From Actinoplanes xinjiangensis (lineage in GTDB: Bacteria; Actinomycetota; Actinomycetes; Mycobacteriales; Micromonosporaceae): a DNA stretch of 64,000 nt. The notes under the pieces are model-generated. The model saw only the letters and a list, made by a program, of their open reading frames with translations, was not told the DNA's origin and searched no databases. The position numbers were made by a program, and so were the translations under genes. Shown one piece after another: positions 1 to 9,327 of the stretch; position 1 is the stretch's first letter, and each line of letters opens with the position of its first letter. The DNA lies in contig NZ_QGGR01000002.1 in the NCBI RefSeq assembly GCF_003148685.1, forward strand, positions 124,001 through 188,000, read 5' to 3'.

Positions 1-690
1 CGGGTCGCCGGGGCCGGGCGAGAAGAACACCGCGTCCGGGCCGACCGCCAGCAGGTCCTCGATCGACGAGGAGGCCGGGAAGACGTGCGTGGTCACGCCC
101 CGCTCGGCCAGCCGGCGCGAGACGTTGCGCTTGATGCCCAGGTCCAGCGCGGCGACCGTGTAGCGGTGCTCGCCCGCCGCCGCGACGGTGTACCGCTGCG
201 GGGTGGAGACCTGGGCGGACAGGTCGGCGCCGAGCATCTGCGGCTGCGCCAGGACCCGCTGCTGCAACGCCCGCACGTCGAGGTCGACGGACGAGATGCC
301 GACCCGCATCGCGCCGCGTTCCCGCAGGTGGCGGGTGAGAGCGCGGGTGTCGACGCCGCTGATGCCGACGATGCCCTCGGCCTTGAGCCGGTCGCCGAGG
401 TCCCCGGTGGAGCGCCAGTTGGACGGGCGGCGGGCCGGGTCACGGACCACGTAACCGGCCACCCAGATGCGGTCGGACTCGTCGTCCTCGTCGTTGACGC
501 CGGTGTTGCCGATCTGCGGCGCGGTCTGCACCACGACCTGCCGGTGGAACGAGGGGTCGGTCAGGACCTCCTGATATCCGGTCATGCCGGTGGTGAACAC
601 CGCCTCACCGAACGTCTCGCCCACGGCGCCGTACGCCGTGCCGTGGAATGTCCGCCCGTCCTCGAGAACGAGGATTGCCTTCGACGTCAC
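1..690 (-). CDS. carA: Carbamoyl-phosphate synthase small subunit, N-terminal part (cut by window edge)
   Basis: This is the glutaminase subunit of carbamoyl-phosphate synthase, which feeds carbamoyl phosphate to pyrimidine and arginine synthesis. The 230 visible codons begin MTSKAILVLEDG and contain the CarA signatures TGMTGYQE and GISGVDTRALTRHLRE, ending at FFSPGPGDP where the class I amidotransferase domain starts; the catalytic Cys lies outside the window. The GTG start at 690 overlaps the pyrC stop (GTGA), so translation is probably coupled. It is the fourth gene of the pyrR-pyrB-pyrC-carA operon and presumably shares PyrR control. Confidence 0.96.
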   Translation of the reverse strand, partial: MTSKAILVLEDGRTFHGTAYGAVGETFGEAVFTTGMTGYQEVLTDPSFHRQVVVQTAPQIGNTGVNDEDDESDRIWVAGYVVRDPARRPSNWRSTGDLGDRLKAEGIVGISGVDTRALTRHLRERGAMRVGISSVDLDVRALQQRVLAQPQMLGADLSAQVSTPQRYTVAAAGEHRYTVAALDLGIKRNVSRRLAERGVTTHVFPASSSIEDLLAVGPDAVFFSPGPGDP

Positions 691-1946
691 TTGACTGCCT
701 TCCCGTCCAGAACCGTAGCCTCGCCCCGCAGGAAGGTCGCCACGATGCGACCGGGCAGGGTCATGCCCGCGTACGGTGTGTTGCGACTGCGGCTCGCCAG
801 CTCCGACGGGTCGACGACCCGGCGCGCGGACGGGTCCACCAGCGTCAGGTTCGCCGGGGAGCCGACGGTCAGGTCACCGCCGTGCCCGGCCAGACCGGCG
901 ATGCGGGCCGGGGCCCGGGACATCCGGTCGGCGATCAGCTCCCACTGCGGGCCGTAGATGCTCAGCACGATCGGCAGCGCGGTCTCCAGGCCGAGCATGC
1001 CGGGCCGCGCGTGCGCCCACTCGCACTCCTTGTCCTGCACGGCGTGCGGGGCGTGGTCGGTGGCCACCACGTCGATCACCCCGTCCAGCAGTGCCTGGCG
1101 CAGGGCCTCGACGTCCTTGCGCGTACGCAACGGGGGGTTGACCTTGAAGACCGGGTCGTAACCGGCCGCGAGCTCGTCGGTGAGCAGCAGGTGGTGCGGG
1201 GTGACCTCGGCGGTCACCCGGACGCCGCGGGCCTTGGCCTGGCGCAGCACCTCGACCGAGCCGGCCGTGGAGACGTGGCAGACGTGCAGGCGGCTACCGA
1301 CGTGCTCGGCCAGCAGCACGTCCCGGGCGATGATCGCCTCCTCGGCGACCGCCGGCCAGCCGGTGAGACCGAGCCGGGTGCTGACCTCGCCCTCGTGCAT
1401 CTGCGCGCCCTCGGTGAGGCGGGGCTCCTCGGCGTGCTGGGCGATCACGCCGTCGAACGCCTTCACGTACTCCAGGGCCCGGCGCATCAGCTTCGGGTCG
1501 GCGACGCAGAAGCCGTCGTCGGAGAAGATCCGCACGTTCGCGGCGGAGGAGGCCATCGCGCCGAGCTCGGCCATCTGCTTGCCGGCCAGGCCGACCGTGA
1601 CCGCGCCGATCGGTTGCACGTCGACCAGCCCGGCCTCCCGGCCGAGCCGCCAGACCTGCTCGACCACGCCGGCGGTGTCGGCGACCGGCGAGGTGTTCGC
1701 CATCGCGCAGACCGCGGTGTAGCCGCCCAGGGCCGCGGCACGGGAGCCGGTCTCGACCGTCTCGGCGTCCTCACGGCCGGGCTCGCGCAGGTGGGTGTGC
1801 ACGTCCACCAGGCCGGGCAGCGCGACGAGTCCCCCGGCGTCGACGACCTCGGCGCCCTCGAACGGAGCGGCGATCACACCGTCCTTGATGAACAGATCGG
1901 TCGGCGCGGCGCCGAGGATCGAGACGCCCTTGATCAGGTACGCCAT
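687..1946 (-). CDS. pyrC: Dihydroorotase
   Basis: PyrC cyclises carbamoyl aspartate to dihydroorotate in pyrimidine synthesis. The protein of about 419 residues has the metal-binding DVHTHLREPG motif near residue 60, the downstream metal-ligand histidine segments (AQHAEE, CHVST) and ATDHAPH, as in class I dihydroorotases. I chose ATG at 1946 because GGGAGG lies six bases upstream; a GTG at 1949 is the alternative. The start overlaps the pyrB stop (TGATG) and the stop overlaps the carA start (GTGA). Confidence 0.96.
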   Translation of the reverse strand: MAYLIKGVSILGAAPTDLFIKDGVIAAPFEGAEVVDAGGLVALPGLVDVHTHLREPGREDAETVETGSRAAALGGYTAVCAMANTSPVADTAGVVEQVWRLGREAGLVDVQPIGAVTVGLAGKQMAELGAMASSAANVRIFSDDGFCVADPKLMRRALEYVKAFDGVIAQHAEEPRLTEGAQMHEGEVSTRLGLTGWPAVAEEAIIARDVLLAEHVGSRLHVCHVSTAGSVEVLRQAKARGVRVTAEVTPHHLLLTDELAAGYDPVFKVNPPLRTRKDVEALRQALLDGVIDVVATDHAPHAVQDKECEWAHARPGMLGLETALPIVLSIYGPQWELIADRMSRAPARIAGLAGHGGDLTVGSPANLTLVDPSARRVVDPSELASRSRNTPYAGMTLPGRIVATFLRGEATVLDGKAVK

Positions 1947-2866
1947 CACTTGCCTCCCAAAAGCAGGTAGAGGACGGCCATCCGGACGCTGACGCCGTTG
2001 GCGACCTGTTCGACGATCGTGGAGCGGGGTGAGTCGGCCACCTCGGGCGCGATCTCCATCCCGCGGTTCATCGGGCCGGGGTGCATGACGATCGCGTGCT
2101 CCGGCATCTTCGCCAGCCGGGACACATCGAGCCCGTAGCGGCGGCTGTACTCCCGCGCCGACGGGAAGTAGGAGTCCTGCATCCGCTCGGTCTGCACGCG
2201 CAGCATCATCACCACGTCGCTGTCCGGCAGCACCGCGTCCAGGTCGAAGGAGACCTGGGTCTTCTCGGACAGCGCGGCGGCCACGTCGAGCGGGATCAGC
2301 GTGGGCGGGCCGACCACGGTCACCTGCGCGCCGAGGGTGGTCAGCAGCAGGACGTTGGACCGGGCCACCCGGCTGTGCAGCACGTCGCCGACGATCGCGA
2401 CCCGCAGGCCGTCGAGACGGCCGAGACGGGACCGCATCGTGTACGCGTCGAGCAGCGCCTGGGTCGGGTGCTCGTGGGTGCCGTCGCCGGCGTTGACCAC
2501 CGAGCCGTCCACCCAGTTCGCCAGCCGGTGCGGCGCGCCGCTGGCCCAGTGCCGGATCACCACGGCGTCGGCGCCCATCGCCTGGAGGGTCAGCGCGGTG
2601 TCCTTGAGGCTCTCGCCCTTCGACACGCTGGAGCCCTTGGCGGAGAAGTTGATGACGTCGGCGGAGAGCCGCTTGGCGGCCGCCTCGAAGGAGATCCGGG
2701 TGCGGGTCGAGTCCTCGTAGAAGAGGTTGACCACGGTGCGGCCGCGCAGCGCGGGCAGTTTCTTCACCTCGCGGCCGGAGAGCGCGGCCATCTCGGCCGC
2801 GGTGTCCAGGATCAGCGTGGCGGTGGCGGCGTCCAGGTCGGCGGCGGAGCGCAGGTGCTTGATCAC
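1946..2866 (-). CDS. pyrB: Aspartate carbamoyltransferase catalytic subunit
   Basis: PyrB joins carbamoyl phosphate and aspartate. The 306-residue protein has the carbamoyl-phosphate loop [10 protein letters not shown] near residue 55 and the motif [16 protein letters not shown] in the middle, both diagnostic of the family, and the length is normal. The GTG start at 2866 overlaps the pyrR stop codon (GTGA). No regulatory subunit gene (pyrI) is present, as is usual in actinobacteria. Confidence 0.97.
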   Translation of the reverse strand: MIKHLRSAADLDAATATLILDTAAEMAALSGREVKKLPALRGRTVVNLFYEDSTRTRISFEAAAKRLSADVINFSAKGSSVSKGESLKDTALTLQAMGADAVVIRHWASGAPHRLANWVDGSVVNAGDGTHEHPTQALLDAYTMRSRLGRLDGLRVAIVGDVLHSRVARSNVLLLTTLGAQVTVVGPPTLIPLDVAAALSEKTQVSFDLDAVLPDSDVVMMLRVQTERMQDSYFPSAREYSRRYGLDVSRLAKMPEHAIVMHPGPMNRGMEIAPEVADSPRSTIVEQVANGVSVRMAVLYLLLGGK

Positions 2867-3423
2867 GAGAGGCCTCCGAGCAGCTTGACCTCGTCGGCGC
2901 CGTCGGTCTCGGTGAGGGTCACCTTGACACTCTCGCTGAGCGCGGTCGGGATGTTCTTGCCCACGTAGTCGGCGCGGATCGGCAACTGCCGGTGACCGCG
3001 GTCGACCAGGACCGCGAGCTGCACCGAGCTGGGCCGGCCGACGTCGTTGAGGGCGTCCAGGGCGGCACGCACCGACCGGCCGGAGAAGAGCACGTCGTCG
3101 ACGAGGATGACCCGCAGCCCGTCGATGCCACCGGGCGGCAACTCGGTACGGCCGAGCGCGCGGGTGGCCTTGAGGCGCAGATCGTCGCGGTAGAGCGTGA
3201 TGTCGAGCGAGCCGACCGGGACCTCGACGCCCTCGAAGGCGTGAATCCGGGCGGCGAGGCGGTGGGCGAGCGGGACGCCCCGGGTCGGGATGCCGAGGAG
3301 CACGGTCCCGGTGGCGCCGGAGGTCTTCTCGAGAATCTGATGGGCGATCCGGTCGACGACCCGGTGCAGGTCGGACTCCGCCAGAATGATCTTGCTAGGT
3401 GCGTCTGCGCGTGGTTGTGCCAC
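2863..3423 (-). CDS. pyrR: Bifunctional pyr operon regulator / uracil phosphoribosyltransferase
   Basis: PyrR binds a conserved RNA loop in pyr mRNA when UMP or UTP is high, and often has uracil phosphoribosyltransferase activity. The 186-residue protein carries the PRPP-binding loop [14 protein letters not shown] and the [10 protein letters not shown] segment typical of the family. The reading frame stays open up to 3447, but GTG at 3423 is the likely start: it is preceded by GGAAGGAGG with six bases spacing, whereas the upstream GTG sits inside the PyrR-binding loop. It heads the pyrR-pyrB-pyrC-carA operon. Confidence 0.95.
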   Translation of the reverse strand: MAQPRADAPSKIILAESDLHRVVDRIAHQILEKTSGATGTVLLGIPTRGVPLAHRLAARIHAFEGVEVPVGSLDITLYRDDLRLKATRALGRTELPPGGIDGLRVILVDDVLFSGRSVRAALDALNDVGRPSSVQLAVLVDRGHRQLPIRADYVGKNIPTALSESVKVTLTETDGADEVKLLGGLS

Positions 3424-3429
3424 GGCGGA

Positions 3430-3456
3430 CCTCCTTCCCCGCCTCACGGGACGGGT
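3430..3456 (-). promoter_or_regulatory. PyrR-binding hairpin next to the pyrR ribosome-binding site
   Basis: Read on the minus strand, the leader contains GTCCCGTGAGGC (3452-3441), which fits the known PyrR loop consensus RUCCNGNGAGGY at every specified base. It is closed by a CCCG/CGGG stem (3455-3452 with 3441-3438). The stem runs straight into the Shine-Dalgarno GGAAGGAGG (3438-3430), so bound PyrR would hide the ribosome site. This matches the translational mechanism described for Mycobacterium rather than the Bacillus terminator switch; no terminator is seen here. Confidence 0.8.
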
Positions 3457-3731
3457 CGTTAAAGGACGTCGGTCGGGTCTCCGGTGGTGAAAGTCCCGAT
3501 GGCTGACGCTACGTTACCAGTGGACGCGCCGTTGGCCATGGTGACGTGCCTGACGGGAGCAGAGCGGACAAATCACGCCGACTAGGGATACAGCCGGTAA
3601 CTTTGGTGCGCCCCGCACGACTCATCGGTAACCAACACTTGACCGGCGGTCGCAAACTCCGTACCGTCACGCAGCGTAGCGATCCGTGAGGAAAGAACCC
3701 TCCGGGCCAGCACAGTACCGGGAGTGTCCGT
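3457..3731. promoter_or_regulatory. Divergent pyrR/bldD promoter region with a BldD box
   Basis: This region of about 275 bases separates the pyr leader from bldD and must hold both promoters. TCACGCAGCGTAG at 3667-3679 agrees with the published BldD box TNACNCWGNGTNA at nine of ten specified positions and lies about 53 bases before the bldD start, fitting the known autoregulation of bldD. A weaker palindromic element, TTGACCGGCGGTC, lies just upstream. I see no small gene here. Confidence 0.55.
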
Positions 3732-4220
3732 ATGCCGTCTGAGTACGCGAAGTCGCTGGGCGCCCGCCTGCGCTCCATCCGTCAGCAGCAGGGCCTGTCC
3801 CTGCAGGGTGTCGAAGAGAAGTCCAACGGCCGCTGGAAAGCCGTCGTGGTCGGCTCCTACGAGCGTGGCGACCGCGCCGTCACCGTGTCACGTCTGGCCG
3901 AACTGGCCGACTTCTACCGTGTGCCCGTCTCCGAGCTGCTGCCCGACGGCAGTGGCATCCGCCTCGAGGCCACCAACAAGATCGTCCTGGACCTCGAGAA
4001 ACTGTACGACACCACTGGTGAGGACCTCGCCTATGTGGCGCGGTACGCCCGTGCGATCCAGCAGCAGCGTGGCGACTACAACGGCCGGGTGCTGTCCATC
4101 CGGGCCGACGACCTGCGTGCGCTCGCCATCGTCTACGACATCTCGCCGTCCGGCCTCATCGAGCGCCTGACCGAGCAGGGTGTCCTGGTGGCCGACCCGC
4201 GTGCGTTCTTCGCCAGCTGA
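3732..4220 (+). CDS. bldD: BldD, c-di-GMP-responsive developmental master repressor
   Basis: BldD represses sporulation genes during vegetative growth in actinomycetes when dimerised by tetrameric c-di-GMP. The 162-residue protein has an N-terminal Xre-type helix-turn-helix (residues about 8-72, SLQGVEEKSNGRWKAVVVGS) and a C-terminal domain carrying the c-di-GMP signature intact: R113-G-D115, eight residues, then R124-x-x-D127. GGGAG lies seven bases before the ATG. A candidate BldD box upstream suggests autoregulation, and a terminator follows. The position next to nusB-efp and pyrR matches Streptomyces. Confidence 0.96.
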   Translation: MPSEYAKSLGARLRSIRQQQGLSLQGVEEKSNGRWKAVVVGSYERGDRAVTVSRLAELADFYRVPVSELLPDGSGIRLEATNKIVLDLEKLYDTTGEDLAYVARYARAIQQQRGDYNGRVLSIRADDLRALAIVYDISPSGLIERLTEQGVLVADPRAFFAS

Positions 4221-4288
4221 ACCCGGCTGCACCCGGCTGAACCTCGGCCGGCTTAACGAAATCAGCAACACCCTGTAGCGCCCCCCGT

Positions 4289-4317
4289 AAAGCCCGCGTC
4301 CCCCCGACGCGGGCTTT
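4289..4317 (+). terminator. Terminator after bldD
   Basis: AAAGCCCGCGTC and GACGCGGGCTTT form a perfect 12-bp stem around a five-C loop, 68 bases after the bldD stop. The rest of the 320-base gap between bldD and nusB (4221-4541) contains only this hairpin, the nusB terminator and otherwise unremarkable sequence. Confidence 0.85.
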
Positions 4318-4495
4318 CGCCTTTGCACCCCTCGCCGCGCGTGAGCCCCCCGGCGACGCGCCCGCCGGGGGCGTCCCCGATGCGTGACCGCGCTCCGTGA
4401 AACGGGCCTCGTCGCTCTGCGTCGCCGGTTCGGGATTCCCGGGCCCGGACGCAGCACCTTCTCACAACGGGCTGACACGGGCTGTGAGGCGGAAA

Positions 4496-4534
4496 CAGGG
4501 CGGGCCCGGACCACGAAGGTCCGGGCCCGCCCTG
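4496..4534 (-). terminator. Terminator after nusB
   Basis: A perfect 17-bp inverted repeat (arms 4496-4512 and 4518-4534, loop ACGAA) stands just beyond the nusB stop codon and also faces bldD, so it can act in both directions. Confidence 0.8.
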
Positions 4535-4541
4535 ACAGCGC

Positions 4542-4976
4542 TCAGCGCGTGGCGAAGGCCGCGATCCGGTCGAGCAGCCCGTTGAGGAAACGGGGACTGT
4601 CGTCGGTCGACATCTCCCTGGCCAGTTCGACCGCCTCGGTGATGGCCACCGGGTCGTCCACGTCCGCCTCGTAGAGCAGCTCGTAGACCGCGATCCGGGC
4701 AAGGTTACGGTCGACCGCGGGCATCCGGTCGATCGTCCAGCCCTCGGCGTAGCTGGCGATCAGCTCGTCGATCCGGTCGAGGTGCTTGGCCACACCCTCG
4801 ATGAGCGTCTTCGAATACTCGAGATGCTCGGGGTGTGGCCTCGCGATCCGGTCCAGGTACGTCAGGAGCACCTGACCCGGCGGGAGGTCACGCAGGTCTG
4901 CCTCGAAGAGGACGTCCAGCGCTCGCTTGCGGGCCTTGCGACGCGCGAGCCGTTCCTTCTTGGGACCTTCAGCCAT
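4542..4976 (-). CDS. nusB: Transcription antitermination factor NusB
   Basis: NusB binds boxA RNA with NusE (S10) in rRNA antitermination complexes. The 144-residue protein starts [20 protein letters not shown] and shows the family pattern ALDVLFEAD near the N-terminus, then VDRNLARIAVYELLY and TEAVELAREMSTDDSPRFLNGLLD near the C-terminus. Its ATG overlaps the efp stop (TGATG), the same efp-nusB pairing as in mycobacteria and streptomycetes. Confidence 0.96.
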   Translation of the reverse strand: MAEGPKKERLARRKARKRALDVLFEADLRDLPPGQVLLTYLDRIARPHPEHLEYSKTLIEGVAKHLDRIDELIASYAEGWTIDRMPAVDRNLARIAVYELLYEADVDDPVAITEAVELAREMSTDDSPRFLNGLLDRIAAFATR

Positions 4977-5533
4977 CAGCTGCGGCCGAGGTAGCGGCCG
5001 TCGCGGGTGTCGACCTTGATCTTCTCACCGGTGGTGATGAAGAGCGGAACCTGAACCGTTGCGCCGGTCTCGACTGTCGCCGGCTTGGTGCCACCGGTCG
5101 AGCGGTCGCCCTGAAGGCCCGGCTCGGTGTAGGTGACCTCGAGGAACACGCTGGTCGGCAGCTCGATGTAGAGCGGCACACCCTCGTGCAGCGCGACCGT
5201 GGCCTCAGCCTCGGCCAGCAGGTAGTTGGCGTTGTCACCGACCGTGGCGCCGGGGACGTGGATCTGGTCGTAGGTGTCCAGGTCCATGAAGACGTAGTCC
5301 TCACCGTCCTGGTACAGATACTGCATCGTGCGCTTGTCCACGGTCGCGGTTTCAACCTTGGTGCCCGCGTTGAAGGTCTTGTCGACGACCTTGCCGGACA
5401 GCACGTGCTTCAGCGTGGTCCGCACGAAGGCCGGGCCCTTACCTGGCTTGACGTGCTGGAACTCAACGACGGACCACAGCTCCTTGTCGAGGTTGAGAAC
5501 CAGGCCGTTCTTCAGGTCGTTGGTGGAAGCCAT
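4976..5533 (-). CDS. efp: Translation elongation factor P
   Basis: EF-P rescues ribosomes stalled at consecutive prolines. The 185-residue protein has the three beta-barrel domains of the family. The tip of the first domain reads PGKGP (K32), the loop form reported in actinobacteria to work with unmodified lysine; no lysine-modifying enzyme gene is seen nearby. The C-terminal part [20 protein letters not shown] is the usual EF-P signature. A likely client in this window is the PPG-rich protein at 18280-23466. Confidence 0.97.
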   Translation of the reverse strand: MASTNDLKNGLVLNLDKELWSVVEFQHVKPGKGPAFVRTTLKHVLSGKVVDKTFNAGTKVETATVDKRTMQYLYQDGEDYVFMDLDTYDQIHVPGATVGDNANYLLAEAEATVALHEGVPLYIELPTSVFLEVTYTEPGLQGDRSTGGTKPATVETGATVQVPLFITTGEKIKVDTRDGRYLGRS

Positions 5534-5608
5534 GTCCTGCCTTGATCTTGACGCGAATCGGTGACCGAACCACTCTACCGGCGTGAAGCTGGCCGGAGCG
5601 AATCGGGC

Positions 5609-7092
<1,484 letters not shown>

Positions 7093-7124
7093 CTACACCC
7101 TATGCGTACGCCCGCGGGCCTCCA

Positions 7125-7148
7125 TGGGGTTATATACAGATGACCCCA
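7125..7148. promoter_or_regulatory. Inverted repeat in the divergent aroB / RHH-ClpN promoter region
   Basis: TGGGGT (7125-7130) and ACCCCA (7143-7148) are inverted arms around an AT-rich spacer containing TATATA, a plausible -10 element. It lies 20 bases before the gene encoding a ribbon-helix-helix protein and could be its own operator. Binding is inferred only. Confidence 0.35.
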
Positions 7149-7167
7149 AGAGGGTTACACATGAGTC

Positions 7168-7887
7168 ATGCCGAAAATCAACGTGTACCTTCCCGACGAC
7201 CTGGCCGAAGCGGTCCGCGAGACCGGCCTGCCCGTCTCGCCGATCTGCCAACGGGCCCTGGAGCACGCGGTCCGCCGCATCACCACGATCCGCCAGGCCG
7301 TCCTGACCGACATCGACCCGGCCTGGCTCGCCGAGCGCCTGCCCAGCTTCACCGCCCGCCTGGTCAGCGTCCTCAACCTGGCCGCGGTGCGGGCCCGCGA
7401 GACCGGCGCCGGCTCGGTCACCACCGGCCACCTGCTGCACGGTCTGCTCGCCGAGGGACAGAACCTGGGCCTGCAGATCCTCCACGCGATGGACGTCGCC
7501 CCCGGCTCGCTGACCGCACCGGACACCCCCGAGCCCCCGGCCGTCCCCGGCGCGCTGCGGTTCAGCGCCGCCGCCGCGGTCGCCCTGGAACTCAGCGTCG
7601 GGGAGGCGATCGGGTTCGGCCACAACTACGTGGGCTGCGAGCACCTGCTGGTCGGCCTGGCCGCCGAGCCGGACGGTGCGGCCGGGGAACTGCTCCGCTC
7701 CCGCGCCGTCGACGGCAAGGCCGCCCGCCGCACGGTGGCCGCCGCCATCGCCGGTTACGCCCACCTCCGGGCCACCACCGCCGACCAGACCGCACCCCCG
7801 GCCCTGCTGAACGCCCTCCGTGCCGAACTGGCGCCGCTCCTCCAGCGGATCGAGCGGCTGGAACAGCACCTCCCGAGAATCCCCTGA
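7168..7887 (+). CDS. Ribbon-helix-helix / Clp N-terminal repeat fusion protein
   Basis: The 239-residue protein combines an N-terminal ribbon-helix-helix-like segment (residues about 1-37, INVYLPDDLAEAVRETGLPV) with two Clp N-terminal-type repeats (about residues 60-110 and 130-190), in which TTGHLLHGLLAEGQNLG and VGCEHLLVGLAAEPDGAAG are recognisable. There is no AAA+ domain, so it is not a ClpC ATPase. It may be a DNA-binding protein whose ClpN part senses or recruits a Clp client or protease component. No strong Shine-Dalgarno is seen before ATG 7168. The specific function is unknown. Confidence 0.8.
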   Translation: MPKINVYLPDDLAEAVRETGLPVSPICQRALEHAVRRITTIRQAVLTDIDPAWLAERLPSFTARLVSVLNLAAVRARETGAGSVTTGHLLHGLLAEGQNLGLQILHAMDVAPGSLTAPDTPEPPAVPGALRFSAAAAVALELSVGEAIGFGHNYVGCEHLLVGLAAEPDGAAGELLRSRAVDGKAARRTVAAAIAGYAHLRATTADQTAPPALLNALRAELAPLLQRIERLEQHLPRIP

Positions 7888-7891
7888 CGAT

Positions 7892-7931
7892 CCCGTTGCG
7901 GTCGTCCGATATTGTCGCTGACCGCAACGGG
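7892..7931 (+). promoter_or_regulatory. Perfect 12-bp inverted repeat upstream of the polysaccharide deacetylase gene
   Basis: CCCGTTGCGGTC (7892-7903) and GACCGCAACGGG (7920-7931) are perfect arms around a 16-base spacer. The right arm ends in the G-run that supplies the ribosome site for the next gene at 7943. It may terminate the preceding transcript, serve as an operator, or fold in the mRNA and restrict initiation; the sequence alone does not decide. Confidence 0.5.
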
Positions 7932-7942
7932 GGGAACTGAAA

Positions 7943-8746
7943 ATGGGTATCGATCGACGTACGGTCATGCGGCGTGCGCTCCTGGCGACCGGTGGGGTGG
8001 CCGCCGGCGCCGCCGGGGCGGTCGCTCTGCCCCGCCTGTTCGGATGGGACCGGCCGCCGCTCAGCGGTGGGTACGCGGCGGCCGCGGACGCACCGGCGGA
8101 CCTGCAGAACCCCGGACTGTCGGTGCGCTACTACGTGGAGACCACGGAGCCGGTGGTGGCCTTCACGTTCGACGACGGGCCGGCCCCGGACTGGACGCCG
8201 ATGGTGCTCGACGCCCTCGACGCCGCCGCGATCCCGGCCACGTTCTTCATGGTCGGGCGCAACCTGGAGGCCAACGCCGGGCTGGTCCGCGACCGGATGG
8301 CCCGGCACGAGATCGGCAACCACTCGTGGTCGCACGACGACCTCGCCACCCTGGACAAGGCCGGTGTGCAGAGCGAGCTGTCCCGCACGCACGAGATGAT
8401 CCAGAAGGTCTTCGGGCGGACCCCGACGCTGATGCGCCCGCCGTACGGGCATCTCGGCGGCTCCACCGTGCTGGCCGCCGACTGCATGGGCTACGACATC
8501 GTGCTCTGGTCGCACCTGATGCGCGAGCTGCACTTCGAGGAGGACCCGGACGGGCAGGTACGCGACATCGTCGACAACGTCCGCCCGGGTTCGATCGTGC
8601 TGGCCCACGATGTCGGCAAGCCGCACCGGCTGGTGTCGCTGCGCGGCCTCGGCGCCATGTTCGCCGGCCTGAAGGCGCGCGGTTTCCGGTTCGCGACCGT
8701 CTCCGAGCTGGCCGCCCTGGAGACGAGCAAGACGAGCGCCGCCTAG
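7943..8746 (+). CDS. Secreted polysaccharide deacetylase (NodB domain)
   Basis: This is a carbohydrate esterase 4 family enzyme that removes acetyl groups from peptidoglycan, chitin or related glycans outside the membrane. The 267-residue protein has an N-terminal DRRTVMRRALLATGG segment resembling a Tat signal, then the NodB motifs: TFDDGP near residue 74, HSWSH near 130, RPPYGH near 157 and the distal AHD near 220. GGGGGGA precedes the ATG. It is transcribed opposite to the flanking aro genes. The substrate cannot be told from sequence. Confidence 0.9.
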   Translation: MGIDRRTVMRRALLATGGVAAGAAGAVALPRLFGWDRPPLSGGYAAAADAPADLQNPGLSVRYYVETTEPVVAFTFDDGPAPDWTPMVLDALDAAAIPATFFMVGRNLEANAGLVRDRMARHEIGNHSWSHDDLATLDKAGVQSELSRTHEMIQKVFGRTPTLMRPPYGHLGGSTVLAADCMGYDIVLWSHLMRELHFEEDPDGQVRDIVDNVRPGSIVLAHDVGKPHRLVSLRGLGAMFAGLKARGFRFATVSELAALETSKTSAA

Positions 8747-8829
8747 CTGCCGGCCGCCCTCGCCGGCCGCCGGCCGCCCTCACTAGCCGCCGGCCGCTCT
8801 CGCTAGCTGCCGGTGCCGGTGCCGGTGCC
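8743..8829. repeat. Short GC-rich tandem repeats between deacetylase and aroK
   Basis: Imperfect units of about 21-22 bases resembling GCCGGCCGCCCTCGCTAG repeat three to four times between the two convergent genes, followed by GGTGCC repeats that encode the GTGTGTGS tail of AroK. The segment may also supply the hairpins that separate the two transcripts. Confidence 0.5.
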
Positions 8830-9327
8830 GCGGAGCAGGGCGATCACCTCGGCGGTGATGTCCGGCTCCTCGCGGCCGTCGGTGACCACGGTGTGGGTGG
8901 CCACCTCGAGATAGAGCGGGCGGCGCTGCTCGAGCAGGTATTTCAGGGTGGCGCGCGGGTTCATCGCCAGCAACGGACGGCCCGCGCCCAGACCGACCCG
9001 CTTGATCGCGTCGGTCAGCTCCACGGACAGGAAGACGACCGTGTGGTCGGCGAGGCTCTTCCGCGTACCCTCGTCGAGGATCGCGCCGCCGCCCAGGGCG
9101 AGGATGCCGCCGAACGACTCCAGCGAGGACGCCACGACCTCGCGTTCGAGGGCGCGGAACGCGGCCTCCCCGTCGTCGACGAAGATCTCCGGGATCGGCT
9201 TGCCGGCCCGCTCCTCGATGATCGCGTCGGTGTCGCCGAAGGGCACCCCGAGCGCCGCGGCGACCGCCTGGCCGACGGTGGTCTTGCCGGCGCCCATCAC
9301 GCCGACGAAGACGGCGACCGGCGCCAT
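8803..9327 (-). CDS. aroK: Shikimate kinase
   Basis: AroK phosphorylates shikimate with ATP. The 174-residue protein has the P-loop GVMGAGKTTVG, the shikimate-binding DTDAIIEERAG, GGGAI near residue 80 and the lid segment around GRPLL. Its ATG overlaps the aroC stop (TGATG). The C-terminal GTGTGTGS comes from a short DNA repeat and is probably not functional. Confidence 0.95.
   Translation of the reverse strand: MAPVAVFVGVMGAGKTTVGQAVAAALGVPFGDTDAIIEERAGKPIPEIFVDDGEAAFRALEREVVASSLESFGGILALGGGAILDEGTRKSLADHTVVFLSVELTDAIKRVGLGAGRPLLAMNPRATLKYLLEQRRPLYLEVATHTVVTDGREEPDITAEVIALLRGTGTGTGS

Noticed and set aside
3424..3447. Upstream GTG start for pyrR at 3447
   Set aside because: This GTG lies inside the PyrR-binding loop; the SD-supported start is 3423.
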